DNA of 64,000 nucleotides from NCBI GenBank assembly GCA_041488095.1, contig JBGPOP010000004.1:62001-126000 (forward strand), in the 5' to 3' direction. Below the pieces are notes generated by a model, which was not told the DNA's origin, did not search any database, and saw nothing but the letters and a program-made list of their open reading frames with translations. Positions 1-8,058 of this stretch are shown piece after piece. The DNA is from DASYPQ01 sp041488095 (lineage in GTDB: Bacteria > Planctomycetota > UBA1135 > GCA-002686595). The stretch's first letter is position 1. Each line of letters begins with the position of its first letter. The translations under genes and the position numbers were made by a program.

Positions 1-132
1 GACTTCGGCGAGGCGTTGCGGGCGCGATACGCTCGTGCGGCGGAGAAGCTCCTCTCGCCGAACGATGCGCTGCTCGGGCTCGAGGAGGAGGCCGCCGTCT
101 CGTTCCCGGACCTGATCGGGACGTGCCCGTGA
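1..132 (+). CDS. C-terminal end of an unidentified protein (partial)
   Basis: An open frame enters from the left edge and stops with TGA at 130-132, giving the last 43 residues. The fragment is charged, with an Ala/Arg/Glu-rich helix followed by a short acidic stretch, and contains no motif I recognise. The next gene's ATG at 132 overlaps this stop, so the two are probably translationally coupled. That overlap is the main reason to accept the fragment as coding. Function cannot be assigned from so little sequence. Confidence 0.6.
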   Translation, partial: DFGEALRARYARAAEKLLSPNDALLGLEEEAAVSFPDLIGTCP

Positions 133-1151
133 TGGCGGATCTCGATCGGCCGGCGCGCTCTCCTCGCGCGGCAAAATGGCACATCGCGATCGCGGGCCTG
201 CTCGTCGGAGCCGGAGGCGCGCTGCTCGGCCTCCAGGTCGATGCGAACGGCCGCTTCTCGGGCACCGGTCTCACCCCGCTCGGCATCGGCGCCCTGCTCG
301 CGCTCGTCGCGAGCCTCTCGCAGGTCCGCTCCGCGGGCGGGCTGCCCCGCGACGGGATCGGGGCCTTCGCCGCCCTCTCGGCCTTTCTGGGTCTCGCCTT
401 CGTCGTGGCGGGCGCTCTCGCCCCGGGCGGGCCGTGGATGTTCTTCGAGGTCTTCCTGCTGTTCGCGCTGATGGCCGCGCGGCGCCGCAGCGCGGGAGAG
501 GGTCCGCGCTGGATCGGCGGCGCGACGCTCGTCGCCCTCGGGCTGATGCTGCTCTTCCGACTGTGGATCAGCTACCAGGGCAGCGAGCACCGCTGGCAAG
601 TGCTCTCCATCGGGATTCCCGTGCTCTCGTGGATCCCGCTCGACTTCCTCGAGCCGATCCAGAGCGTGTCCCTCGGCTCGTTCACGCCGCGCGAGCTGGG
701 CTTCCCGCCGGCGGGCCTCTCTTTCGCCGCCTCGATGGCGCTGTGGGCGGTCGGCTTCTGCCTCGCCACGTGCGGGATCGCGCTCGCGCAGGGCGCCGCG
801 CTCGAGCACGAGAATGACCGCATCCACGACCTGATCCACACGCTGCCGCCGCCGCTCGCGCAGCTCGTCGAACGGCTTCTTCCCGAGGAGGAGTGGCAGG
901 CGTTCGGCCTGCACGGCTTGCCCGAGCGACGCCTCGCCAAACGCATCGAGGCGCTCGCCTCCGAACGCTTCCAGCGCCAGCGCGAGATCCAGGCGGCATT
1001 CCAGGCGAGCGCGCTGACGGCGCTGCCTCCCGCGGGCGGCTTCGCCGGCGGGATCTGGCAGGCGCTGTCGAAGCCGGTGGCTCCGGTCGTCGACGACCCG
1101 ATCGCGCAACCCGTGGCCGAGAGAGCGACGGGCGAGGAGGACCGCGGTTGA
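132..1151 (+). CDS. Hypothetical polytopic membrane protein
   Basis: A 339-residue protein of no recognised family. About six hydrophobic segments lie near residues 15-34, 46-62, 74-96, 98-114, 124-144 and 188-212, followed by a soluble, charged C-terminal third rich in Leu, Glu and Arg (about 220-300), likely helical and cytoplasmic. The ATG at 132 overlaps the upstream stop. GTG codons at 123 and 129 are alternatives. The 3' end overlaps the TTG of the next gene, so upstream gene, this gene and the DUF423 gene look like one operon. I infer an inner-membrane location but no function. Confidence 0.8.
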   Translation: MADLDRPARSPRAAKWHIAIAGLLVGAGGALLGLQVDANGRFSGTGLTPLGIGALLALVASLSQVRSAGGLPRDGIGAFAALSAFLGLAFVVAGALAPGGPWMFFEVFLLFALMAARRRSAGEGPRWIGGATLVALGLMLLFRLWISYQGSEHRWQVLSIGIPVLSWIPLDFLEPIQSVSLGSFTPRELGFPPAGLSFAASMALWAVGFCLATCGIALAQGAALEHENDRIHDLIHTLPPPLAQLVERLLPEEEWQAFGLHGLPERRLAKRIEALASERFQRQREIQAAFQASALTALPPAGGFAGGIWQALSKPVAPVVDDPIAQPVAERATGEEDRG

Positions 1152-1540
1152 GACCGAACTGGATCGCGCTCGGCGCACTCTCCGGTGCTCTCGCCGTGAT
1201 CCTGGGTGCCTTCGGTGCGCACGGCCTGAAGGATCGGATCTCCTCGGAGGACCTGGATATCTGGAGGACGGGGGTGCTCTACGAAGCGCTGCATGCTGCG
1301 GCCCTCGTGCTCTTCGGTCTCTTCCAGGATCGCCGCCGCACGGGCTCGGGACCCGGTTGGGCCTTCCTGTCGGGCAGCCTCGTCTTCAGCGGCACCCTGT
1401 ACGCGATCGCGCTCGGCGGCCCGCGCGCGCTGGGCGCGATCACGCCGGTCGGCGGGCTCCTCCTCATCGCCGGCTGGCTGGGATTCGCCGTCCAGGCGCT
1501 CCGGAGCGGGAAGGCTTCCGGAAGCTCGGGCGAAAGCTGA
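1148..1540 (+). CDS. DUF423 family small membrane protein
   Basis: A 130-residue protein with four hydrophobic segments and the hallmark N-terminal pattern of DUF423 (E. coli YgdD-like, TMEM256-like): a helix followed by ILGAFGAHGLKD, then a central YEALHAAALVLFG segment. The family is widespread and its biochemical role is unknown. The start is inferred as TTG at 1148, overlapping the upstream stop as TTGA. This gives the length usual for the family, and no ATG or GTG lies closer to the conserved N-terminus. It is the last gene of the small membrane-protein operon. Confidence 0.88.
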   Translation: MRPNWIALGALSGALAVILGAFGAHGLKDRISSEDLDIWRTGVLYEALHAAALVLFGLFQDRRRTGSGPGWAFLSGSLVFSGTLYAIALGGPRALGAITPVGGLLLIAGWLGFAVQALRSGKASGSSGES

Positions 1541-1595
1541 GAAAGCCTCCACCGTCTCGAGTCCGGGTCTCGGAGATTCCGAACGAGAACTCCGA

Positions 1596-2171
1596 ATGAC
1601 CCGCCGGTGCGTCCTCTCCGCGATCCTGGCCGCGCTCGCGCTCGCCGCGAGCGGTTGCCGGGCTGCCGGCGCGAGGGTCCTGGCCAACGAGTACGGTCCT
1701 CCTCCCGCCTCTCCGGCGGCCCTCGGATCGATGCGCAACGTCTCGGTGAGCGGCGCGGTCTGGATCGGCAGCCATCCTTCGGCCAGCGATCTCGATCTCG
1801 CGCACCGGCGCGGCATCGCGACGGTGATCGACCTCTCGCTCCCCGAGGAAGGACAAGGCTACGACGTCGCAGCCACCTGCGAGGGGCTCGGCATCGCCTA
1901 CGTGCCGCTCGGGATCCAGAGCGCCTGTCCGATCCCCGAGGAGGCCGTCGACCGCGCGCTCTCGGAGCTGCGCAGCGCCCAGCGGGGCCCGGTGCTGATG
2001 TTCTGCGGGAACGGCGGCCGCGCGGCGATGGTGTTCGCGATCTGGCGAGCGCTCGACGGCGGGATCGGAGTCGAGGAGGCGCTCGTCGAGGCGCGCCGCT
2101 CGGGGATGAAGCCCGGCGCCCCGGAGGACTTCGTGCGCGCGCAGATCGTGCGTCTGTCCGGGCGAGCCTGA
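1596..2171 (+). CDS. Lipoprotein with DUF442-like phosphatase fold
   Basis: A 191-residue protein. The N-terminus has a basic start, a hydrophobic stretch and a lipobox (LAASGC, Cys about residue 22), so export and lipidation are likely. The mature part resembles the DUF442/beta-lactamase-hydrolase-like branch of the protein tyrosine phosphatase superfamily. It has a GSHPSASDLDLAHRRGI segment, a strand giving VIDLSLPEE, and a loop FCGNGGRA in the position of the family's CRSGTRS active site, which keeps the Cys and the Arg. An outer-membrane or periplasmic phosphatase/sulfur-transferase-like role is inference. The gene stands alone before the tdo promoter. Confidence 0.7.
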   Translation: MTRRCVLSAILAALALAASGCRAAGARVLANEYGPPPASPAALGSMRNVSVSGAVWIGSHPSASDLDLAHRRGIATVIDLSLPEEGQGYDVAATCEGLGIAYVPLGIQSACPIPEEAVDRALSELRSAQRGPVLMFCGNGGRAAMVFAIWRALDGGIGVEEALVEARRSGMKPGAPEDFVRAQIVRLSGRA

Positions 2172-2257
2172 GCGTCGCGCGGCGGCCTGAGCGACACGCG
2201 GCCGCTCCCCGGCGAACGGCGGTGGAGGATCGCGATGGAGGCGCGGGCCGCGATCGC

Positions 2258-2263
2258 TATGCT
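2258..2263 (+). promoter_or_regulatory. -10 element of the tdo gene, leaderless geometry
   Basis: TATGCT lies exactly 8 nt before the ATG at 2272. With normal spacing transcription would start at or next to the A of the ATG. There is no Shine-Dalgarno sequence, which fits a leaderless message. No convincing -35 is visible. Confidence 0.45.
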
Positions 2264-2271
2264 CGGACACG

Positions 2272-3375
2272 ATGCCCACGCGTCCGGTCAGCTACTGGGA
2301 GTACCTTCGGCTGGAGGAGCTGCTCGCCCTGCAAGGCGGAGTCGAGCGCGAAGAGAAGGCGCTCTCGAACGACGAGGTGCTCTTCATCTCCGTCCACCAG
2401 GTCTACGAGCTGTGGTTCAAGCTGATCCTGCGCGAGCTCACGGCCGCGCGCGACCTGTTCACCGCGGATCCCGTGGCCGAGCAGCAGCTCTCCGGCGCGG
2501 TGCGCAGCCTGAAGCGCGCGATCGCGATCCTGCGCGTGGCGATCGGCCACTGGGAGGTGATGGAGACGTTGACGACGCGCGAGTTCCTGGCCTTCCGCGA
2601 CAAGCTCCTGCCCGCGAGCGGCTTCCAGAGCGCGCAGATGAGGCAGATCGAGGTCCTGATGGGCTTGCTGGCCGCCGAGCGCGCTCCGGTGGGGCTCGAG
2701 GAGGGCTGGATGGACGCCCTGCGCGGACGGGACGGCGCGAGCACGCCGGCTTTCGCTCGTGTCGAGGCCCAGCTCGCCGATCGTCCGACGCTCAAGGAGG
2801 CGATCGACGAGTGGCTCCACCGCACGCCGATCGATGGTTGCGACTCCCACCGAGCGGACGCGCCGGAGCGCCTCTCCGAGTTCCTCGAGGCCTTCCTCGC
2901 CGCGCATGCGCACGAGACGGACGCGACCGCTGCGCGCTCCGTGTCGATCGCGAAGAGCTCCGCGGACGCGAAGAGCATCCGTGCGCGCTATGAGTCGGAG
3001 AAGACGGCGGTCCGGAGCTTCTTCGCCCCGAGCGAAGCCGAGGGCGGCGCCCGCCGCGCAAGGATCCGCGCGGCGATGCTCTTCATCGAGACCTACCGCG
3101 AGCTCCCGCTGCTCGCCTGGCCGCGCGAGGTGCTCGACGGGCTGGTCGAGCTCGAGGAGCTGTTCGTCGTGTTCCGCCAGCGACACGCGCGCATGGTCGA
3201 GCGCGTGATCGGCAGGCGGACCGGCACGGGCGGGAGCAGCGGCGTCGACTACCTCGACGCGACCGCTCGGTACCGCATCTTCCGCGACCTGTGGGCGATC
3301 CGCACGCTGCAGATCCGTCGCGCGGCGGCGCCGGCGCTGAAGAGCGCGGGGTTCTACGGCTTCCGCAGCGGGTAG
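2272..3375 (+). CDS. kynA: Tryptophan 2,3-dioxygenase
   Basis: A 367-residue heme enzyme that opens the indole ring of L-tryptophan to N-formylkynurenine, the first step of the kynurenine route. Family signatures are in order: the N-terminal SYWEYLRLEELLALQGG, then EVLFISVHQVYELWFKLILRE, MRQIEVLMG, and the C-terminal RHARMVERVIG with the axial heme His, followed directly by a GTGGSSGVDYL loop. Length is typical for bacterial or animal TDO plus a modest insertion. No other kynurenine-pathway gene is adjacent. Its stop is only 2 nt from the convergent DUF547 stop. Confidence 0.95.
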   Translation: MPTRPVSYWEYLRLEELLALQGGVEREEKALSNDEVLFISVHQVYELWFKLILRELTAARDLFTADPVAEQQLSGAVRSLKRAIAILRVAIGHWEVMETLTTREFLAFRDKLLPASGFQSAQMRQIEVLMGLLAAERAPVGLEEGWMDALRGRDGASTPAFARVEAQLADRPTLKEAIDEWLHRTPIDGCDSHRADAPERLSEFLEAFLAAHAHETDATAARSVSIAKSSADAKSIRARYESEKTAVRSFFAPSEAEGGARRARIRAAMLFIETYRELPLLAWPREVLDGLVELEELFVVFRQRHARMVERVIGRRTGTGGSSGVDYLDATARYRIFRDLWAIRTLQIRRAAAPALKSAGFYGFRSG

Positions 3376-3377
3376 CC

Positions 3378-4157
3378 CTACTTGCGCTCGTTCAGCCTCC
3401 AGGAGTAGTCGAGGTACTCGATCTTCAAGTCCATCGCCGACTCGAGCCACTCCCTTTCTTCCTCCGGCGCCCGCGCGGCGATCCAGGCCTGCACGCTGCC
3501 TGCGTCGCGCACGAAGTCGTCCTTGAACCAGTCGAAGATCTTCGAGACGAGGAGCCGGTTGCCCTTCCGGTCGAAGAGGTTCCGTTCGGAATCGGCGAGC
3601 CAGCGCTCGACCTGCGTATCGAGCTGGGTGTCGAGGCGGTCGGCGACGAAGGCCTCCTCGAGCAGGGGCGGACAGCTGCGCGAGGCGCAGTTGACCGCGG
3701 CGTGGATGCGCGCGTCCTTGAACCTGGGTCGCAGGATCTTGTTCTCGACCTCGTTCAGAGTGAGCTTGCGATCCCCGGCCTCGGGCCACAGGCGCCCGAG
3801 GGGGATGAACTCCTGGTCCCAGATGCTCTTCTTGTCGTCGCCGAGGTCCTTGATGCTCGCGATCGGGTAGGCGTCGACGACGCGCTTGACGGTGTAGGCG
3901 TTGTAGGCGTCGATCCAGAACGCGAACCGCTGCTTGCGCTTCCAGGAGGCGAACTCCTCGGGCATCACGGCTTCCAGCGAGCCCAGGTAGGTGTCGAGCT
4001 TGGCGTGGTCCTCTTTCAGCGACTTGTAGTCGAACGCGTCCTCGCGGACGTGGGCCGCGAGGACTTCGGTCCAGAGCTTGTGCGAGTGGTCGAAGTCGGA
4101 GCGTGGGCAGGCGAGCCCGACGATGGACGACGCTAGAAGCGCTTGGAGGGTGATCAT
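3378..4157 (-). CDS. DUF547 domain protein, probably exported
   Basis: A 259-residue protein with a hydrophobic N-terminus containing Cys17, possibly a signal peptide with a non-standard lipobox. The rest is DUF547: a central RFAFWIDAYNAYTVKRVV, then WDQEFIPLG, and the diagnostic VNCASRSCPPL. DUF547 proteins have a papain-like or transglutaminase-like fold in some analyses, but their substrate is unknown. The ubiD-family gene ends 53 nt upstream on the same strand, so the two could be co-transcribed. Confidence 0.85.
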   Translation of the reverse strand: MITLQALLASSIVGLACPRSDFDHSHKLWTEVLAAHVREDAFDYKSLKEDHAKLDTYLGSLEAVMPEEFASWKRKQRFAFWIDAYNAYTVKRVVDAYPIASIKDLGDDKKSIWDQEFIPLGRLWPEAGDRKLTLNEVENKILRPRFKDARIHAAVNCASRSCPPLLEEAFVADRLDTQLDTQVERWLADSERNLFDRKGNRLLVSKIFDWFKDDFVRDAGSVQAWIAARAPEEEREWLESAMDLKIEYLDYSWRLNERK

Positions 4158-4210
4158 GACGCCCGATTGCGGCGCGCTGGGCCGGGTTGGGACGAACTGA
4201 GGAGGAGATC

Positions 4211-6211
4211 CTAGTCCAGGCTCGCCCGGTCGGAATCACCCATCTCGACCTTGCCCCCCGGGAAGTACTCCTTCCAACGCCCGTCGACCTTCTTCGCGGT
4301 CTCCTCGTCGCAGAAGAGCTCTTCGGGATAGCCCGGCTTCATCCGCGCATCGATCGCAATCGGTGGCGTGAACGAAGCGTGGTTCGCGACGAGCTCGATC
4401 TTCGCCGCGTGGATGTCGCTCGCCGGGTTGAACCGCGTGAACGTCTTCCACAGGAAGTTCATCGGGCTCTTGGCGTGCCGCTCGGCGTCGTCGCTGACCA
4501 CGATCAACGGCCATTCCGAGAACGCAGGATCGCGCGCGATCCGGCTCGCGGCGCCGGGCTCGTCGGCGAACTTCGGACCCTCGACCACCAGGCAGCCGGG
4601 CGAGAACACCTTCACTTTGCGCGCGCCGGCTCCGGGTGTCCCGCGAAACTCCGAGGGCAGTTTCCGCACCGGCTCCCCGACCCCGAGCAGCACCCCCTTG
4701 CTGCCCTCGTTGATCCGCGGGCCGGCGTAGTCGAGCGAGTCCATCGACAGGTCCGAGAACACGAACAGGTCCGTTCGGAAGTCCGCGCGCTCGAGAACGT
4801 GCGTCAGGACCTCCCGGAAGTCGCGCAAGTCGACCGGCTGGTTCACGAGGAGCAGGAACTTCGTCAGCGAGAGCTGGCCCTCCCCCAGGATCCGGAACGC
4901 GCTCGCCATCGCCTCGCGCTTGTAGCGCTCGTGCACGACCGCGGCCGACAGCGAGTGGAATCCGGTCTCCCCGTAGCTCCACAGCGCCCTCACCGACGGC
5001 ATCACGATCGGGAAGAGCGGCGAGAGCAGCTCCTGCACGTAGTCGCCGAGGAAGAAGTCCTCCTGCCGCGGCTTGCCGACGACCGTCGCGGCGAACACCG
5101 CGCCGCGCCGGTGCAGGATCGCTCTCACCTTCATCACGGGGTAGTCGTGCTTCTCCGAGTAATAGCCGTAGTGGTCGCCGAACGGCCCTTCGGCATGGCG
5201 TTCACCCGCCGGGATCTCCCCGACGATCGCGAACTCGGCGTCGGCGACGAGCGGCAGCGGACCGGCCGGATTCCGCGCCATCGCGAGCTTCTTCCCGAGC
5301 ATCAGGCTCGCGAGCAGGACCTCCGGCATGTTCTCCGGCAGCGGCGCGACCGCGGCGAGCATCAAGGCCGGCGGCCCGCCGACGTACACGTTCGCGGCGA
5401 GCGGCCTTCCGAGCTTCTCCGCCGCGGCGAGGTGGAACCCGCCGCCCTTGCCGATCTGCATGTGCACCCCGCACTCGCGCTCGCCGTGCACCTGGATGCG
5501 GTACACGCCGAGGTTCGACACCGACGTCTCGGGGTGCTCCGTGTAGACGAGCCCGAGCGTGATGAAGCGTCCGCCGTCGCGCGGCCAGGTCTTGAGCGCC
5601 GGCAGGCTCGAGAGCCGCGGCGGATCCTGCGCGATCTCCACGACCGGCCCGTTCGCGCGCCGCGCCAGGCCGACTCGCGAGAGCGAGGCGAGCAGGCTCC
5701 GCTTCCTCCACAGGTTCTTGACGGAGGGCGGCATCATCTCGCCCGGAAGCCTCGCGATCTCGCGCACGAGGCGCGCGGGCTGCGAGCCGAAGGCGAGATC
5801 GATGCGCTTGCGCGAGCCGAAGAGGTTCGTCGCGACAGGAAAGGACGAACCCTTCACCCGCTCGAAGAGGAGAGCCGGTCCTCCCCCCGCGATCACGCGG
5901 CGATGGATCTCGGCGATCTCGAGGTCGGGGTCGACCTCGGTCTCGATCTCGATGAGCTCGTCTTCGCCGCGCAGCCGCTCGAGGAACCCGCGCAGGTCGC
6001 GCGGAGGCTCGCGATCGGGGGCGGCCGCGGCAACCGGAAGAAATGGCCGGGTCCGGTCGAGATTCGGCGCCGGAGGGCCGATGCAGTCCCCTCCGACGGA
6101 GATCCTCGACCTCACGGGCTCGTTCGCCGGCTTCGGATGAGGCTGGGTCAAGGCTGGCCGCTTCCCCGCATGGTACGGACGCCTCGAAGGCACCCGCCAG
6201 CCGGACGGCAC
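4211..6211 (-). CDS. ubiD: UbiD family prenylated-FMN decarboxylase
   Basis: A long UbiD-family (de)carboxylase that would use prenylated FMN to remove a carboxylate from an aromatic or unsaturated acid. The recognisable family region begins at PPRDLRGFLERLRGED and runs to the C-terminus with the usual blocks (LLFERVKG, VGGPPALMLAAVAPLPE, EGPFGDHYGYYSE). At about 600 conserved residues it belongs to the long subfamily rather than the roughly 490-residue E. coli type. The start is uncertain. GTG at 6211 has a strong Shine-Dalgarno but adds about 70 low-complexity residues. GTG at 6115 is the next option, and none lies closer to the domain. No UbiX partner is in the window, and the substrate cannot be predicted. 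Confidence 0.9.
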   Translation of the reverse strand: MPSGWRVPSRRPYHAGKRPALTQPHPKPANEPVRSRISVGGDCIGPPAPNLDRTRPFLPVAAAAPDREPPRDLRGFLERLRGEDELIEIETEVDPDLEIAEIHRRVIAGGGPALLFERVKGSSFPVATNLFGSRKRIDLAFGSQPARLVREIARLPGEMMPPSVKNLWRKRSLLASLSRVGLARRANGPVVEIAQDPPRLSSLPALKTWPRDGGRFITLGLVYTEHPETSVSNLGVYRIQVHGERECGVHMQIGKGGGFHLAAAEKLGRPLAANVYVGGPPALMLAAVAPLPENMPEVLLASLMLGKKLAMARNPAGPLPLVADAEFAIVGEIPAGERHAEGPFGDHYGYYSEKHDYPVMKVRAILHRRGAVFAATVVGKPRQEDFFLGDYVQELLSPLFPIVMPSVRALWSYGETGFHSLSAAVVHERYKREAMASAFRILGEGQLSLTKFLLLVNQPVDLRDFREVLTHVLERADFRTDLFVFSDLSMDSLDYAGPRINEGSKGVLLGVGEPVRKLPSEFRGTPGAGARKVKVFSPGCLVVEGPKFADEPGAASRIARDPAFSEWPLIVVSDDAERHAKSPMNFLWKTFTRFNPASDIHAAKIELVANHASFTPPIAIDARMKPGYPEELFCDEETAKKVDGRWKEYFPGGKVEMGDSDRASLD

Positions 6212-6220
6212 GAAGCCGGG

Positions 6221-6227
6221 CCTCCTC
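6221..6227 (-). promoter_or_regulatory. Ribosome binding site for the ubiD-family gene
   Basis: On the minus strand GAGGAGG lies 9 nt before the GTG at 6211. It is one of the strongest Shine-Dalgarno matches in the window and is why 6211 is preferred over the GTG at 6115. Confidence 0.55.
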
Positions 6228-6267
6228 GCGCAACCTGGACAGGTTTCCCGGGTTGAGCGAGCATCTT

Positions 6268-6290
6268 CCGGAGCGCTCGAGGTGCTCCGG
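6268..6290. repeat. Hairpin or operator in the ubiD-DUF1800 divergent gap
   Basis: CCGGAGC (6268-6274) and GCTCCGG (6284-6290) are perfect inverted arms around a 9-nt spacer, inside the 92-nt gap between two divergent genes. It could be a repressor site or a 5'-leader hairpin upstream of the DUF1800 start. No function is demonstrated. Confidence 0.35.
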
Positions 6291-6303
6291 CATCATTCCG
6301 AGC

Positions 6304-8058
6304 ATGGAAGCGGGGCGGCGCATGGCAGGGAACAACGTGAGGGCGATCATCGGGGCGCTTGCGGCGATCGTCCTCGGAGCGGCAGCTCCCGCGACTTCCC
6401 AGGTTGTCGTCTGGAACGCGCGCGCCGTCGAGCACCTCTACAACCGGGCCGGCTTCGGCGCGCGTCCCTCCGAGATCGACGAGGGCGTCGCGATGGGGCA
6501 GGCGGCTCTCGTCGAGAGGCTCGTCACGAAGCGCGTCGACGTCGAGCCGTTCTTCTACGAGAGGATCGAGCTGCCGGAGCCGCGCGAGATGCGCACGCTT
6601 CCTCCCGAAGAGCTGGCGGAGAAGGCCCGCCAGATCCGCGAGCGGGACCGCCGGCAGCTCCTCGAGTACACCGGCTGGTGGCTCGACCGCATGGCGAGCG
6701 GCGAGGATCCGTTGCTCGAGCGCATGGTCCTCTTCTGGCACGGCTTCTTCACGAGCTCCGTCGAGGACGTCAAGCGGAGCTGGCCCCTGATCCAGCAGAA
6801 CCACCTCGTGCGCGAGAAGGCGCTCGGCAGCTACAGACAGCTGCTCTTCGCGATGGCCAAGGACCCGGCCATGCTCACCTACCTCGACAACCAGGTGAAC
6901 CGGAAGGGAAACCCCAACGAGAACCTGGCGCGCGAGATGATGGAGCTCTTCAGCCTGGGCGTGGGCAACTACACCGAGAAGGATGTCAAGGAAGCCGCGC
7001 GCGCGCTGACCGGCCGCGGCGTCTCGCGCGAGGGCAACTACGAATCCCACCCCCGGCAGCACGACGGCGGGGTGAAGACCATCCTCGGCGCCACGGGCAA
7101 GTTCGACGGGGATGACCTGGTCGAGATCATCCTCGACCAGGACGCCTGCCCGCGCTGGGTGGCAAGGAAGCTGCTCGCGTACTTCGAGGGCGTCGAGCCG
7201 AGCCCGCAGCGCTCGGCGGACTACGCGGCGTTCCTGAAAAGGAACGACTATCAGATCCAGCCTTTCCTGCGGCGGCTCTTCCTGGATCCCGCCTTCTATC
7301 GGGACGAGGTCGTCGGCGCTCGCGTGCAGGGTCCGGTCGATTACATGGTCGGCATCTCGCGACGTCTCGGAATCCGCGTGCCCGCGGTCGTCCTGGGCGG
7401 CGGCGCGGCGTTGCTCGGCCAGCGCCTGTTCTTCCCCCCGAACGTGAAGGGCTGGGACGAGGGCGAAGCGTGGATCACCACCGCGAGCCTGATGCAGCGC
7501 GGCAACCTGGCCGGCTTCGTTCTGGGCCTCGTCAAAGTCGAGGATGTGATGTCGGCGTCCGACCTGGAGGACGCACCGCCGGCGCCCGTCGAGCCCCCCA
7601 TGCAATCGGGAACCCCGGAGGACACGGGTGCCACGGACGACGGACACCCGATGAGCGGCGGCTCCGAGAAACCCGCCGCCGGCGAGGAGCGGCCCGCCGA
7701 GCGCCGCAAGTCCGGGGCGGGCAAGTTCAAGGGCGGAGGCAAAGGCGGCGGCATCGCACTCCAGGCCCTGCGGCGCGCCGAGGCCTTCGGCTGGACCGCG
7801 ACGATCAACTTCAGCGCACGCCTCTCCAAGGCCGGTGCCCGCACCGACGCGGAGATCGCCGACCGGATGCTCGACGATCTCCTGGCGATCCAGGCTCCCG
7901 CCGACACTCGAGCCCGCATCCGCGAGTTCCTGGCTCGCGAGCGCGCGGGCTTGAAGGTCGAGGACGGCAGGCTGCTCGACGCGGGAGGCGAGGCCGAACG
8001 CCTGCTGCGGCGTCTCGCGCACCTGATCCTGTCGCTGCCGGAGGCGCAGCTCGAATGA
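6304..8058 (+). CDS. DUF1800 family protein, exported
   Basis: A 584-residue DUF1800 protein. It begins with a signal peptide (hydrophobic core about residues 13-30) and then the family opening AVEHLYNRAGFGARPSEID. Central blocks include VLFWHGFFTSSVEDV, NPNENLAREMMELFSLGVGN and PPNVKGWDEGEAWI. Between about residues 415 and 490 is a low-complexity Pro/Glu then Gly/Lys linker that interrupts the C-terminal part. DUF1800 proteins are nearly always paired with DUF1501, as here (ATGA overlap at 8055-8058), and are abundant in Planctomycetota. The biochemical role is unknown. The start could also be the ATG at 6322. Confidence 0.9.
   Translation: MEAGRRMAGNNVRAIIGALAAIVLGAAAPATSQVVVWNARAVEHLYNRAGFGARPSEIDEGVAMGQAALVERLVTKRVDVEPFFYERIELPEPREMRTLPPEELAEKARQIRERDRRQLLEYTGWWLDRMASGEDPLLERMVLFWHGFFTSSVEDVKRSWPLIQQNHLVREKALGSYRQLLFAMAKDPAMLTYLDNQVNRKGNPNENLAREMMELFSLGVGNYTEKDVKEAARALTGRGVSREGNYESHPRQHDGGVKTILGATGKFDGDDLVEIILDQDACPRWVARKLLAYFEGVEPSPQRSADYAAFLKRNDYQIQPFLRRLFLDPAFYRDEVVGARVQGPVDYMVGISRRLGIRVPAVVLGGGAALLGQRLFFPPNVKGWDEGEAWITTASLMQRGNLAGFVLGLVKVEDVMSASDLEDAPPAPVEPPMQSGTPEDTGATDDGHPMSGGSEKPAAGEERPAERRKSGAGKFKGGGKGGGIALQALRRAEAFGWTATINFSARLSKAGARTDAEIADRMLDDLLAIQAPADTRARIREFLARERAGLKVEDGRLLDAGGEAERLLRRLAHLILSLPEAQLE

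Noticed and set aside
4187..6256. A 689-codon open frame antisense to the ubiD-family gene
   Set aside because: High GC removes stop codons from antisense frames. Its translation is Arg/Glu/Leu-rich without any motif, while the opposite strand encodes a clear UbiD protein. Similar shadows lie over tdo (2257-4239), dinG (37461-40706) and nuoL (29887-32235).
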